64,000 bases of DNA, from positions 11,790 through 75,789 of the forward strand of contig JAXGRA010000012.1 in NCBI GenBank assembly GCA_040766135.1. Reading direction: 5' to 3'. Position 1 is the first letter of the stretch. Each line of letters opens with the position of its first letter. The position numbers and the translations under genes were made by a program. The notes under the pieces were generated by a model. The model was not told the origin of the DNA and did no database searches. It was given only the letters and a program-made list of their open reading frames with translations. Source of the DNA: JAGVSV01 sp040766135 (GTDB lineage Bacteria > Bacillota > Clostridia > Christensenellales > Aristaeellaceae). Shown piece after piece: positions 8,120-16,641 of the stretch.

Positions 8120-9427
8120 TTACTTCAGCGTGCCCTTGTGCTCCTTAAACAGCGCCTCGGCTTTGTCGTAATATTCAAGAACCTGGTCATAGTTGTGGAT
8201 GGAGGTAGTCCCCGGCACTGCGCCCTGGATATAGTCACCTTCTGTTTTCTTTGAATAGGCCAGGTAGTAGTCCCCCCGGGAATAGGCATCCCTTGCGGCT
8301 TGGATTAGTTCCTCACTCAGGCCTGCATCCATGGCGGCAATGATAGCATCCCGCAGCTCTTTTTGCGTATCCCGTACCTGGAAGTAACGCTCGCTGGCGT
8401 CATTTTGCAGCTGCTTGGTATAGGCGATCAGGTCGTCTGTGGTTTTGATGGTCTCCGTGGTGTGGCAGGCCATGCACATGTTCATTGCCGCGCGGCTTTC
8501 AAAAACCGAGCCGGATGCATTGTGGCTTCTGTACTCGGTGCCGTCAGCAGCGATTTCCACCGGCATATGGCAGTCCACACACGACAGCCCCAGTTTTTGA
8601 TGGATGCTGCCCTGGTACATCTCCACATCCAGGTAAGAACCCGTCCCATAGGTTTTTATTCCGGTTTCCTCGTCAAACACAACCGCATCCAGAAGGGCAT
8701 CATTGCTTTGGTTGGGGTTTTTGTTGGTGCATTCCACCAGCGCGTTGTAGATGCTGTCCAAGTCGTAGCCATACTTATGAACATCGTAAACGCCTTCCAG
8801 ATCAGATGTGAGCACCTCCAAGCCCGTAAACACTGTATGGCACTGGGCACAGACGGCTTCGCCCGGTGCAAATTTGGGAATATCGTCGGTAATCCTGCTG
8901 GAGTAAATGACATTGGTGGTCAGAACTTCCCCGGGCTTGTTGCCGTGGCACTGATAGCACGACCAGAAATCCATCCCGGGATGCTTCGCCTTTACATCCG
9001 ACCATTTGATGTTCAGCACATCATCGCCATAGGTTTCATAGGCCCATTGATAACCGGAGGAATGGCAGGCCAGGCAGGCCACGGAAAAACTCTCCGGCGT
9101 ATTGGGATAGGCTGCAAAAAATGTTTGCTCCAAGGTGGAGTGGCCATTTTGCGCAAAGATGCCGTACTTGTCGATATCCGCCTGGCTGGCTTCCCCACCC
9201 TTCCTGAACGATGCAACCACATGGGGATATACCTTTGACCAATCGTCAGCGTTCTTTACCTCTTCAAAGGTTGTCGCCCTTTCCTCCGGCGCAAACGTAT
9301 GGGTAAGAGGCCGCGGGTTAGCCGCCAAAGGCAGTTCGGCCGTGTTTTCAGGGCCGATGACATAGGCTACGGAAAGCGCCACCACCCAACCCAGAATCAG
9401 GGTTAATCCGATAATCCTCTTCTTCAT
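8120..9427 (-). CDS. nrfA: NrfA-type pentaheme cytochrome c nitrite reductase (ammonia-forming)
   Basis: NrfA reduces nitrite to ammonium with six electrons outside the membrane. This 435-residue protein has an N-terminal signal anchor (about residues 4-24) and five C-x-x-C-H heme motifs, at 118-122, 157-161, 193-197, 283-287 and 318-322. The G-S-I-H segment with His276 matches the NrfA active-site histidine region just before heme 4. The first, catalytic heme motif is C-L-A-C-H, not the C-x-x-C-K of the E. coli type; histidine-type variants exist in other bacteria. No nrfH quinol dehydrogenase or cytochrome c maturation gene is next to it, so its electron donor must be encoded elsewhere. GGAGG lies upstream of the ATG. 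Confidence 0.92.
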   Translation of the reverse strand: MKKRIIGLTLILGWVVALSVAYVIGPENTAELPLAANPRPLTHTFAPEERATTFEEVKNADDWSKVYPHVVASFRKGGEASQADIDKYGIFAQNGHSTLEQTFFAAYPNTPESFSVACLACHSSGYQWAYETYGDDVLNIKWSDVKAKHPGMDFWSCYQCHGNKPGEVLTTNVIYSSRITDDIPKFAPGEAVCAQCHTVFTGLEVLTSDLEGVYDVHKYGYDLDSIYNALVECTNKNPNQSNDALLDAVVFDEETGIKTYGTGSYLDVEMYQGSIHQKLGLSCVDCHMPVEIAADGTEYRSHNASGSVFESRAAMNMCMACHTTETIKTTDDLIAYTKQLQNDASERYFQVRDTQKELRDAIIAAMDAGLSEELIQAARDAYSRGDYYLAYSKKTEGDYIQGAVPGTTSIHNYDQVLEYYDKAEALFKEHKGTLK

Positions 9428-9462
9428 GTTTGATTAACCTCCGCTGTATCTTTGTTGACGCT

Positions 9463-9491
9463 ATTGTACATATATTGGCTTTGTTGGACAA
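9463..9491 (-). promoter_or_regulatory. Probable nrfA promoter
   Basis: On the minus strand TTGTCC, a 17-base spacer and TACAAT lie about 40 bases upstream of the nrfA start codon. The 328-base gap from 9428 to 9755 otherwise holds only AT-rich DNA with this promoter and one facing the SPFH gene; no clear nitrite- or Fnr-type operator was recognised. Confidence 0.5.
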
Positions 9492-9718
9492 GGGCTGTTG
9501 CAAAGTCTATCAAAAGATAAAAAAAGAAGAGCCAGTTAAAAGTTGCGCGCTTTTTAGTACCTGAACAACCTGTGCTTCAATGCATCTAAGCCTTTGGGAA
9601 TGATTGTATTAATGTACAGTCTAACTTTTTTACGATATATCAGTGGAATGGGCAAACGTCAGAAACTCATCAGAATTTTACCTTAATTATACCAAACCAG
9701 CACATAAAATTAGTATGC

Positions 9719-9724
9719 TATAAT
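9719..9724 (+). promoter_or_regulatory. Candidate -10 element of the SPFH gene
   Basis: A perfect TATAAT lies 31 bases before the ATG at 9756. No good -35 hexamer is found at the usual distance (ACCAGC is the best), so the promoter may need an activator or an alternative contact. Confidence 0.35.
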
Positions 9725-9755
9725 TGACATCAGAATAAAGAAAGGGGCTGTTTTT

Positions 9756-10772
9756 ATGAAAGAAAAACAACTGAATGCCAGGCCAGGGATGCCGGTTTTG
9801 TTGATATCGGTTGTGCTCTACCTTGTTGCTATCGGGTTTGTTATATTGGGCGCTGTTTTGCTGGATCAGGAAAAAGGCATTGGTGCCCTGCCCTTGGTGC
9901 TGGGTATCCTTTGGCTGATTGTCGGCTTTATTCCGTTTATAGGGTTGAAGGTGCTTAAGCCCAACGAAGCGCTGGTGCTGACCCTGTTTGGGCAATACAC
10001 GGGCACCTTGCGGGAGCCGGGCTTCTTCTTTGTCCATCCGTTTTCGGTGGCCGTCAATCCCGCCGCCAAAACCAAGTTGGGGCAAAGCGGTGATGTAGGC
10101 GAGGGCAAACAAGGCATTGTTATCTCCAGCGATGGCGGAAAGATCGATGTGGAATCCCTGGGCAAACGGGTTTCCCTCAAGGCTATGACGCTCAACAATG
10201 CCAAACAGAAGGTCAACGATTGCCTGGGCAACCCGGTGGAAATCGGCATCGCGGTTATCTGGCGCGTGGTGGACACCGCCAAGGCCGTGTTCAACGTGGA
10301 CAACTACAAGGAATACCTGTCGCTGCAGTGCGACAGCGCACTGCGCAACATTGTGCGCATTTATCCCTATGATGTCGCCCCCAATGTGGATACCACCGGC
10401 GATGGCGAGCCGGACGAGGGCAGCCTGCGCGGCTCCAGCGAGGTGGTCGCCCAGCGTATCAAGGATGAAATCCAGGGCAAGGTAAACGATGCCGGGCTGG
10501 AGATTTTGGAAGCGCGCATTACCTATCTGGCCTATGCGCCGGAGATTGCCGCCGTGATGCTGCAGCGCCAGCAGGCCAGCGCCATTGTGGATGCCCGGAA
10601 GATGATTGTGGACGGCGCTGTGGGCATGGTGGAGATGGCGTTGGAAAAGCTTGCAAAAAACGAGACCGTGACCTTGGATGAGGAACGCAAGGCCGCCCTG
10701 GTATCCAATCTCCTGGTGGTGCTGTGCGGCAACCGCGATGCCCAGCCCGTAATCAACAGCGGAAGTATCTAA
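9756..10772 (+). CDS. SPFH (band 7) domain membrane protein
   Basis: The 338-residue protein begins with two hydrophobic segments (about residues 13-33 and 45-65) forming a membrane hairpin, then an SPFH domain that starts at V-L-K-P-N-E-A-L-V-L-T-L-F-G near residue 68, followed by an alpha-helical region with A-x-x-x-L-Q-R-Q-Q-A near residue 265. Proteins of this group form ring-like scaffolds on the inner face or outside of the membrane and organise lipid domains or proteases. No partner such as an NfeD protein or FtsH-like protease is adjacent. A RBS AAAGGGG precedes the ATG. It stands alone, ending in a double hairpin. Confidence 0.88.
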   Translation: MKEKQLNARPGMPVLLISVVLYLVAIGFVILGAVLLDQEKGIGALPLVLGILWLIVGFIPFIGLKVLKPNEALVLTLFGQYTGTLREPGFFFVHPFSVAVNPAAKTKLGQSGDVGEGKQGIVISSDGGKIDVESLGKRVSLKAMTLNNAKQKVNDCLGNPVEIGIAVIWRVVDTAKAVFNVDNYKEYLSLQCDSALRNIVRIYPYDVAPNVDTTGDGEPDEGSLRGSSEVVAQRIKDEIQGKVNDAGLEILEARITYLAYAPEIAAVMLQRQQASAIVDARKMIVDGAVGMVEMALEKLAKNETVTLDEERKAALVSNLLVVLCGNRDAQPVINSGSI

Positions 10773-10788
10773 CACCAATCGCTGATAA

Positions 10789-10853
10789 GGGGCTGTAACT
10801 GATTTTTGCTACAGCCCCTGTATGAATTATGAGGCCGCTTTCACAGCGGCCTT
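10789..10853. terminator. Two consecutive hairpins between convergent genes
   Basis: GGGGCTGTA (10789) pairs with TACAGCCCC (10810), and AGGCCGCT (10832) pairs with AGCGGCCT (10845). They sit between the convergent SPFH and MFS genes and probably end transcription from both sides, although neither has a long T run. Confidence 0.6.
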
Positions 10854-10866
10854 AAGTTATGTAGGT

Positions 10867-12039
10867 TTATACTGACTGCGGCTTCCCCAGCAGCCGGTGC
10901 GCCGCCCAGGCCGAGGCCAGCGAAACGCCTGCCATTACAAAGTACGATACCGACAGCCCCGACCAGCGGATGAGATACCCCATCAGCACGGGGCCGATGG
11001 TCATGCCGATGCCGTACACGGCTTGGTACAGGCCCATGCCCGCACTGCGCTTTTCGGGCGCAATGGTGCGCACGCATTGCCCCAGCAGGATGGAGAACGT
11101 AAAGGAAAAGCCCACGCCTGCCAGACTTTGCACCGCAAACAGCTGCGTCATGTTGACCGCCAGCGGTGCCAATACGCAATAGAGCGCCTCCAATAAAAAG
11201 CCTAGCGTGATGATGCCGCGTGCACCGATGCGCTGAAACAGCCATTTGGTGGCCACCAGATTGGCCAGCACCAGCGGCAGCATCAGCGCAATGTTGAGGA
11301 AACTCAGCTGCGCATCGGTAGCCTTCAGCTCCACGGCGAGGTTGACGGTAAACGTATAGAAGGTGCCAAAGGAAATGACCTGAATCAGCGCGCCCAGCAG
11401 CGAGGTAACCTGCAGGTTGCGATCCTGCGCCACCACTAAGAAATCCTTTATATCCATGGGCGTGCGCTTGCGCGGCACATCGCGGATAAACAAGCTCATC
11501 CCCAGCGACAGAACGGCGGTAACAAACCCCGCCCAGAACGCCGCGCGCACGGTGTACCACGTTACTAGCGCGCCCATGGCGACAAAGCACACCAGCCTGC
11601 CCAAATGGTTGGCGTTGCTTAGCTGCGAAATGCGGCGCGGGGCCTCGTCCACCGCAAAATAGCTGCCATACAGAACAGTGAACGACACCCAGGAGCCCGA
11701 ACCAATACCCGCGATGCCGCGGAACACAAAAAAACCGGTGGGGTTATAAAACAGCAGCATACCGGCCGTGGACAGCACCGCCATCAGGCAGCCCATTACA
11801 ATAAAAGGCTTTTGCCGGCCCATACGGTCGGCCCATATGCCGATAGGAATGCGCACCACCAGCTGCGTCAAGCCGTATATGCCTGCCACCAGCCCCATAA
11901 AATCGGGTGAAGCCCCCATCAGCTTCATCTCCGGGTTCAGGTACGGCGCGCAGGTGTACTGCGAAAACCAGAACCACCCCGTCAGCACAAAAAGCAGCGC
12001 TGCCGATGTGCGGTATGGGTTGGGTTGTGACTGCTGCAT
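10867..12039 (-). CDS. MFS transporter
   Basis: The 390-residue protein has about 12 hydrophobic segments and the MFS loop 2-3 signature G-I-W-A-D-R-M-G-R-Q-K near residue 70. It is a secondary transporter in the cytoplasmic membrane. The start is supported by AGGAGGC. The gene lies 85 bases downstream of the RpiR regulator on the same strand, so the two are probably cotranscribed, and the divergent unit encodes a ROK sugar kinase. A sugar or sugar-derived substrate is therefore likely, but exporters share the same signature and the substrate cannot be read from the sequence. Confidence 0.85.
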   Translation of the reverse strand: MQQSQPNPYRTSAALLFVLTGWFWFSQYTCAPYLNPEMKLMGASPDFMGLVAGIYGLTQLVVRIPIGIWADRMGRQKPFIVMGCLMAVLSTAGMLLFYNPTGFFVFRGIAGIGSGSWVSFTVLYGSYFAVDEAPRRISQLSNANHLGRLVCFVAMGALVTWYTVRAAFWAGFVTAVLSLGMSLFIRDVPRKRTPMDIKDFLVVAQDRNLQVTSLLGALIQVISFGTFYTFTVNLAVELKATDAQLSFLNIALMLPLVLANLVATKWLFQRIGARGIITLGFLLEALYCVLAPLAVNMTQLFAVQSLAGVGFSFTFSILLGQCVRTIAPEKRSAGMGLYQAVYGIGMTIGPVLMGYLIRWSGLSVSYFVMAGVSLASAWAAHRLLGKPQSV

Positions 12040-12124
12040 GGCTATGCCTCCTGTTCCCGGCCATTAACGGCCGCACGGCACTCAGCATACGCCCAATTGC
12101 CGCAAAAAGCCAGCGTTGGTAAAA

Positions 12125-13003
12125 TCAGGGAGCAGGCTTGCGCGCGGATTTTCTGGTTGTCTTTTTAGCGTGCTTGGGAGGGATGGCCTCGCTGGGGTAT
12201 GGCAAACCCACGCCACGGAATATCGCCAGGGCGATCAGCATATCCACCGCGCCCATCAGCGCAGTGCGCGTAGCGATGGAGCAGAATTCCTCCGGTGCGT
12301 TGGCAGCCGCATACTGTATAATCACATCACACACCTGCTCAGCCTCGGGCGTTGTGCGCCGGAGCATGGCAATCACCCGCGCGCCATTTTGGCGCGCACG
12401 CGCCGCACCGGCCACCAGTTCCTTGTGCTGATCAATGTCGGACAATACCATCAGCACATCATCCTGTCCCAAAGAGGACATGCGCTTGAGCTGCTCCTCC
12501 ACATCCGCAGATAAATAGGGGTTCATACCCGCGCGCCCCAGCCCGCGATGGGCTGCCCGCACCGCTATCATGCCGGAGCCCAGGCCGCACAGGTCGATGC
12601 GCGGCGCCTTTCTCAGCAGCTGCACAGCATCCTCCACATGGTTGCTGTCTACATGCAATACAATATCTTCCAGCGCGGCAATTTCCCAGTACGCTACCGC
12701 CCTGCAGATGTCGTCCGCTGAGCTTTCAGGCGTCAGGGAGAAAAAATCCGGCCGGTTATCGTGCGCTGTGATGGCCTGCTCGGCGCTGAGCGTCGTCAAA
12801 AGCTCTTTATAGCCGCTAAAGCCCAGCTTTTTGCACAGGCGCACCACCGCCGGTTTGGACGTGTCGCAAGCCTTCGCAATATCCAGCATAGGCGTCCGCG
12901 GCAAATTGGCTGCATTATCGAAAAAATAATCTGCTAAGCGGCGTTCGGTCGGGGTAAGGGTAGCATACATCCCTTTCAAACAAAATAAAGTGTTGGTTTT
13001 CAT
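12125..13003 (-). CDS. MurR/RpiR family transcriptional regulator
   Basis: This is a 292-residue regulator with an N-terminal helix-turn-helix (about 10-60, with A-x-x-C-D-T-S-K-P-A-V-V-R-L-C-K-K-L-G-F) and a C-terminal SIS sugar-phosphate-binding domain (about 110-250, with the L-C-G-L-G-S-G motif). Such proteins respond to phosphorylated sugars. I chose the ATG at 13003, preceded by GGAGGG; an upstream in-frame start lacks a ribosome binding site. It is divergent from the ROK kinase gene and likely controls both directions. The last 15 residues are Lys/Arg/Ala-rich, a basic tail not needed by the family. Confidence 0.92.
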   Translation of the reverse strand: MKTNTLFCLKGMYATLTPTERRLADYFFDNAANLPRTPMLDIAKACDTSKPAVVRLCKKLGFSGYKELLTTLSAEQAITAHDNRPDFFSLTPESSADDICRAVAYWEIAALEDIVLHVDSNHVEDAVQLLRKAPRIDLCGLGSGMIAVRAAHRGLGRAGMNPYLSADVEEQLKRMSSLGQDDVLMVLSDIDQHKELVAGAARARQNGARVIAMLRRTTPEAEQVCDVIIQYAAANAPEEFCSIATRTALMGAVDMLIALAIFRGVGLPYPSEAIPPKHAKKTTRKSARKPAP

Positions 13004-13100
13004 TGCAATCCCTCCGAAAAACGAATACAGTAACAAAGCTGTGCGTACAATCGTTCAACCATCTATGGTGTTGATATTAGTTTACTATATTTGTCCTACC

Positions 13101-13129
13101 TTGACAAGTATCTGGGGCTTCCGTAAACT
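13101..13129 (+). promoter_or_regulatory. Promoter of the ROK kinase operon
   Basis: TTGACA, a 17-base spacer and TAAACT, in the divergent region between the RpiR regulator and the ROK gene. This is where an RpiR operator would be expected, but no clear palindrome was identified. Confidence 0.7.
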
Positions 13130-13195
13130 TTTAGAACAGGAAGGAAACAAGCAGCTACCCGCATGGAGGGAGCACACGATCAGGAGGTATAACCA

Positions 13196-14137
13196 ATGAG
13201 CCATTCGCTGCGTCTTGGCATTGATCTGGGCGGCACCACAGCCAAGGTGGGTGTGGTGGATGAGCGTGCGCAGGTGCTGCACGCCATCAGCGTGCCCACG
13301 CCGATGGATTTTTCACAGGCTGCCGATGCCATGGCCGCCGCCGTGCATGAGGTTGCTGCGCTGTCGGGCTGCACGGTGCAGGATTTCCCCTTTGTCGGTG
13401 CCGGCGTGCCCAGCATGATCAACCCGCGCACCGGGCGCATGGTGTTTGCCAACAACACGGGCTGGCATGACGCGCCCATGCGCGAAGCGCTGGAACAGCG
13501 CCTTGGCATCCCCGTGCATTTGGCCAACGACGCGGACTGCGCGCTGCTGGCCGAGGCGCAGGCCGGTGCCGCGCAGGGCGCTGACCATGCGCTGATGATC
13601 ACGCTGGGCACCGGAGTGGGCAGCGCCATCATCCTCAACGGACACCTGTTTACCGGCGGCGATGGCATGGGCATGGAGGCCGGGCACCTGCCGCTGGTGG
13701 CAGGCGGCTACCCGTGCACCTGCGGCGCGCGCGGCTGCTTGGAGGCCTATGCCTCGGCTACGGGCCTGGCTGCCCTTGCGCGTGAGGAACTGCAACAGGT
13801 GCAACACAGCGCGCTGCACGCCCCGGATACCAAGCTCACCGGCCGCACCATCTTTGCGGCCGCCAACCAGGGGGATGCTGCTGCCATCCGCATCATTGAC
13901 CGGTACTGCGCACTGCTGTCACAGGGCCTAGGCGGGCTGATCACGGTGTTCCGTCCGCAGGTGGTGGTCGTGGGCGGCGGTATCAGCCATGCCGGGGCAC
14001 CGCTGTTTGACCGGCTGCATACACTGGTGCCGCAGTTTGTATTTGCAAACGCACAAATCGGCACGCCGGATATCCGCCCCGCCGCGCTGGGCAACGAAGC
14101 CGGCATCGTCGGCGCGGCGTTCTTAGACCGCGCCTGA
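13196..14137 (+). CDS. ROK family sugar kinase
   Basis: The 313-residue protein has the N-terminal ATP-binding motif D-L-G-G-T-T-A-K (about residues 10-17), the E-A-G-H motif with the catalytic region near 160, and the ROK zinc signature C-x-C-G-A-R-G-C-L-E near 172-181. ROK enzymes phosphorylate glucose, N-acetylmannosamine, allose and similar sugars; the substrate is not fixed by the motifs. GGAGGT precedes the ATG. It is the first gene of a unit with the 804-residue protein and is divergent from rpiR, whose effector may be its product. Confidence 0.92.
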   Translation: MSHSLRLGIDLGGTTAKVGVVDERAQVLHAISVPTPMDFSQAADAMAAAVHEVAALSGCTVQDFPFVGAGVPSMINPRTGRMVFANNTGWHDAPMREALEQRLGIPVHLANDADCALLAEAQAGAAQGADHALMITLGTGVGSAIILNGHLFTGGDGMGMEAGHLPLVAGGYPCTCGARGCLEAYASATGLAALAREELQQVQHSALHAPDTKLTGRTIFAAANQGDAAAIRIIDRYCALLSQGLGGLITVFRPQVVVVGGGISHAGAPLFDRLHTLVPQFVFANAQIGTPDIRPAALGNEAGIVGAAFLDRA

Positions 14138-14170
14138 ATACGCGCCTTTGCGCGAAAAGAAAGGATTATT

Positions 14171-16585
14171 ATGCCAAACACACAGGATTTGTTGCTGCCG
14201 CTATCAAATGAAGGATATGTACCATGCTGGCTGGTCAGCGGGATGCAGCTGGCACCCTACACACCACCCAAGGAAGAAGGGCGCTGGGATGACCAGATCG
14301 CCTATGAAGTACACCTGCGCGAGCAGTTTTATCGCAAGCCGGATATTGCGCCCGAAGCCGCTGTAATCGGGCAGCCCTCGGCGCTGGGCTTGCCGTGGCG
14401 CTATGTGCCCATGCGCAGCCGTTTTGTGAACGAAAACCGGTTTTTTAACTCCCTGACCGATGTAAAGCTGCTGGCCGCCACCTGCCTGGTGTCGGAATGC
14501 GACCAGCAGGTCGATGCCGCGCTGTGGACATATATGGCAGCCGATGTCTATGTAAACGGCCAGCACGTATGCTGCAACAGGGTGCCGCGCTATAAGCCCA
14601 TCCGGCGCATTGCCTGCACGCTGCCGCTCAAAAAAGGGCGCAATGAAGTCTTTCTGTACCTGCAAAACTTGGGCGTGCGCGATACGCGCAACATGGTGGC
14701 GCTGCAGCTGCCCGCAGCGCAGGGCGTACAGGCCAGCCTGCCCGATGAAGCGCAGGCGGCCGACTTTGTCGCCGCCGACCAATGGCTGCACGGCCTGACC
14801 GTTGCACAGGGGCATTTGCAGGTGCCCGATGCGCCCCCGGCCCCCGCGCGCCTGACCATCGCCGGGCAGGACACGCCGCTGGGCGCAGGCTCGCATGCCC
14901 TGCACGATGCCGAGAGCATCCAGATGCACGTTGACCTGCCGGGGCAGACACTCACGCGCACCATCGACATCCAAGAAAATATCCTCCCGCGCACAAAGCC
15001 GCTGCCCGCGGATGGCGACCATGTCATGGCGTACATGCAAATGCTGGCAGGCAAGCAAACGCAACTGCGCAGCGGCGCCATCCATTTTGCGGTGTTCTTT
15101 GTGCTGGCGCGGCTGTATGTGGGGCAGCGCCTGGCCGTTGACCGCGATCTGCTGCTGGATGACCTCGCCCACATCCGCAAGCGGGTGGACTGCAGCGATT
15201 TCCTGGTTACCGGTCTAATCCGCCTGGTGCGCGAGTACCCGGTGGACGATGATTTCGCCGCGCAGATGAAGGACACGCTGCTTACCTACCGCTACTGGAT
15301 GGATGAAAACGGTGCAGACGGCATGTGCTTCTGGAGCGAGAACCACGCGCTGATGTTCCACTCTGCTCAAATGTTAGCCGGACAGATGTACCCCGACGAG
15401 GTGTTTGTGCGCAGCGGCCGCACCGGACGCCAGCAGTACGAAAAAGGCCTGGCCCGCGTGCGCGCGTGGCTTACTGACACCGAGCAATACGGCATGGAGG
15501 AGTTTAACAGTGCCGGCTACCTGCCCGTAACGGCGGCCGCGTTGCTCAACGTGGTGGACTATGGCCCGCCCGATGTATCCCAGCGCGCCGCCCGGCTGCT
15601 GGATGATATGTGCCGCCAGCTGTGCCGCCATGTGTTTGACGGCAGCTCCATCAGCCCGCAGGGCCGCGTGTACCGCGATGTCATCCGGCCGCACCGGCAG
15701 GCGGTGCAGGATTTGCTGCACTATATCCTCCCGGATGTTTCCTATGTCAACGGCGACAACATGTGGCTGTCGTGCTTTGCCACCAGCAGCTACCGCTTCC
15801 CGGAGGATTTGCGCGCCCTGGCGCAATCTGACTATGATGGTACCTATAAATCTGGGCATGCGCGCATCCGGCTGAGCAAAACGCAGGCCTATGCGCTGAC
15901 CAGCGTGGACTGCCCGCGCGATAAAAACGACGCGCCGCAGTGGACCAACCTGTGCTTTGTGCCTGGCTCCGACCGCGACACCAACACCTGGACGCGCTCC
16001 ATCAACGAGCGTTTTCACGGCACCAGCGTGTTTGAGCCCGGCGTGTACGGCTATCAGCAGCACCTGTGGTATGCGGCGCTGTCGGCTGCCTGCGTGGTGT
16101 TTGTCACGCTGCCCGGCAACGATTGCGACAACGGCGGCATGCGGCCAGACTACTGGTATGGCAACGGTGTGTTCCCGGCACTGCGCCAACACGGCAACGC
16201 GCTGGGGCTGATCTATGAAATCCCGGAGGATTACCCCATCCACTTCACCCACGCCCATTGGCCGCAGGCTGCCTTTGACCGCAGCGAGCACCGGGGGCAG
16301 TGGCTGTTTGGCCGCGCGCGCCAGGGCGCGGTGGCGCTGTGGTGCTCCGGCGCGCTCACGCCGCACAACGACCAGCTGATCAACAGCGAATACCGCTGCC
16401 CGGACAGCAAGGTAGCCTGGTACTGCGCCTGCGCCCCATGCGCCGATGATGCGGCGTTTGAGGCTTTTATGGAAAAGCATATGGCCAATGCGCCGCTCTA
16501 TGACGCGCAGGCGCACACGCTGCACATGCCCGGCGGGCATGACCTGGTATACGAAGCGCACGAGAATATCACGCAGTTTATCTGA
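14171..16585 (+). CDS. Large cytosolic protein of unknown function, possibly a carbohydrate-active enzyme
   Basis: The 804-residue protein has no signal peptide or membrane segment. The first 260 residues look like a beta-sandwich (alternating hydrophobics, D-V-Y-V-N-G-Q, K-K-G-x-N-E-V-F-L-Y-L). The middle, about 290-560, looks helical with many aromatic and acidic residues and a W-S-E-N-H motif near residue 380, as seen in (alpha/alpha) toroid sugar enzymes. The end again looks like beta strands. I could not place it in a named family. It follows the ROK kinase by 33 bases and has its own RBS AAAGGA, so it probably acts on the substrate that yields the ROK sugar, for example as an intracellular glycosidase or lyase. 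This is inference. Confidence 0.6.
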   Translation: MPNTQDLLLPLSNEGYVPCWLVSGMQLAPYTPPKEEGRWDDQIAYEVHLREQFYRKPDIAPEAAVIGQPSALGLPWRYVPMRSRFVNENRFFNSLTDVKLLAATCLVSECDQQVDAALWTYMAADVYVNGQHVCCNRVPRYKPIRRIACTLPLKKGRNEVFLYLQNLGVRDTRNMVALQLPAAQGVQASLPDEAQAADFVAADQWLHGLTVAQGHLQVPDAPPAPARLTIAGQDTPLGAGSHALHDAESIQMHVDLPGQTLTRTIDIQENILPRTKPLPADGDHVMAYMQMLAGKQTQLRSGAIHFAVFFVLARLYVGQRLAVDRDLLLDDLAHIRKRVDCSDFLVTGLIRLVREYPVDDDFAAQMKDTLLTYRYWMDENGADGMCFWSENHALMFHSAQMLAGQMYPDEVFVRSGRTGRQQYEKGLARVRAWLTDTEQYGMEEFNSAGYLPVTAAALLNVVDYGPPDVSQRAARLLDDMCRQLCRHVFDGSSISPQGRVYRDVIRPHRQAVQDLLHYILPDVSYVNGDNMWLSCFATSSYRFPEDLRALAQSDYDGTYKSGHARIRLSKTQAYALTSVDCPRDKNDAPQWTNLCFVPGSDRDTNTWTRSINERFHGTSVFEPGVYGYQQHLWYAALSAACVVFVTLPGNDCDNGGMRPDYWYGNGVFPALRQHGNALGLIYEIPEDYPIHFTHAHWPQAAFDRSEHRGQWLFGRARQGAVALWCSGALTPHNDQLINSEYRCPDSKVAWYCACAPCADDAAFEAFMEKHMANAPLYDAQAHTLHMPGGHDLVYEAHENITQFI

Positions 16586-16603
16586 TATTCTACCGGCTCC
16601 AAC

Positions 16604-16641
16604 TTTGCTATCACCCTTCAAAAGCGTGATAGCAAATGTTT
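16604..16641 (+). terminator. Intrinsic terminator after the ROK unit
   Basis: TTTGCTATCAC pairs perfectly with GTGATAGCAAA over 11 bases, followed by TGTTTTT. It also lies at the end of the convergent AraC gene. Confidence 0.85.

Noticed and set aside
9687..10778. Long open frame on the minus strand opposite the SPFH gene
   Set aside because: Shadow of the real gene on the plus strand; His/Gly/Ala-rich composition without motifs.
15374..16621. Frame of about 415 codons opposite the 804-residue protein
   Set aside because: It crosses the terminator at 16604-16641 and is Arg/Ala/His-rich; the plus-strand gene has better start signals and regular composition.
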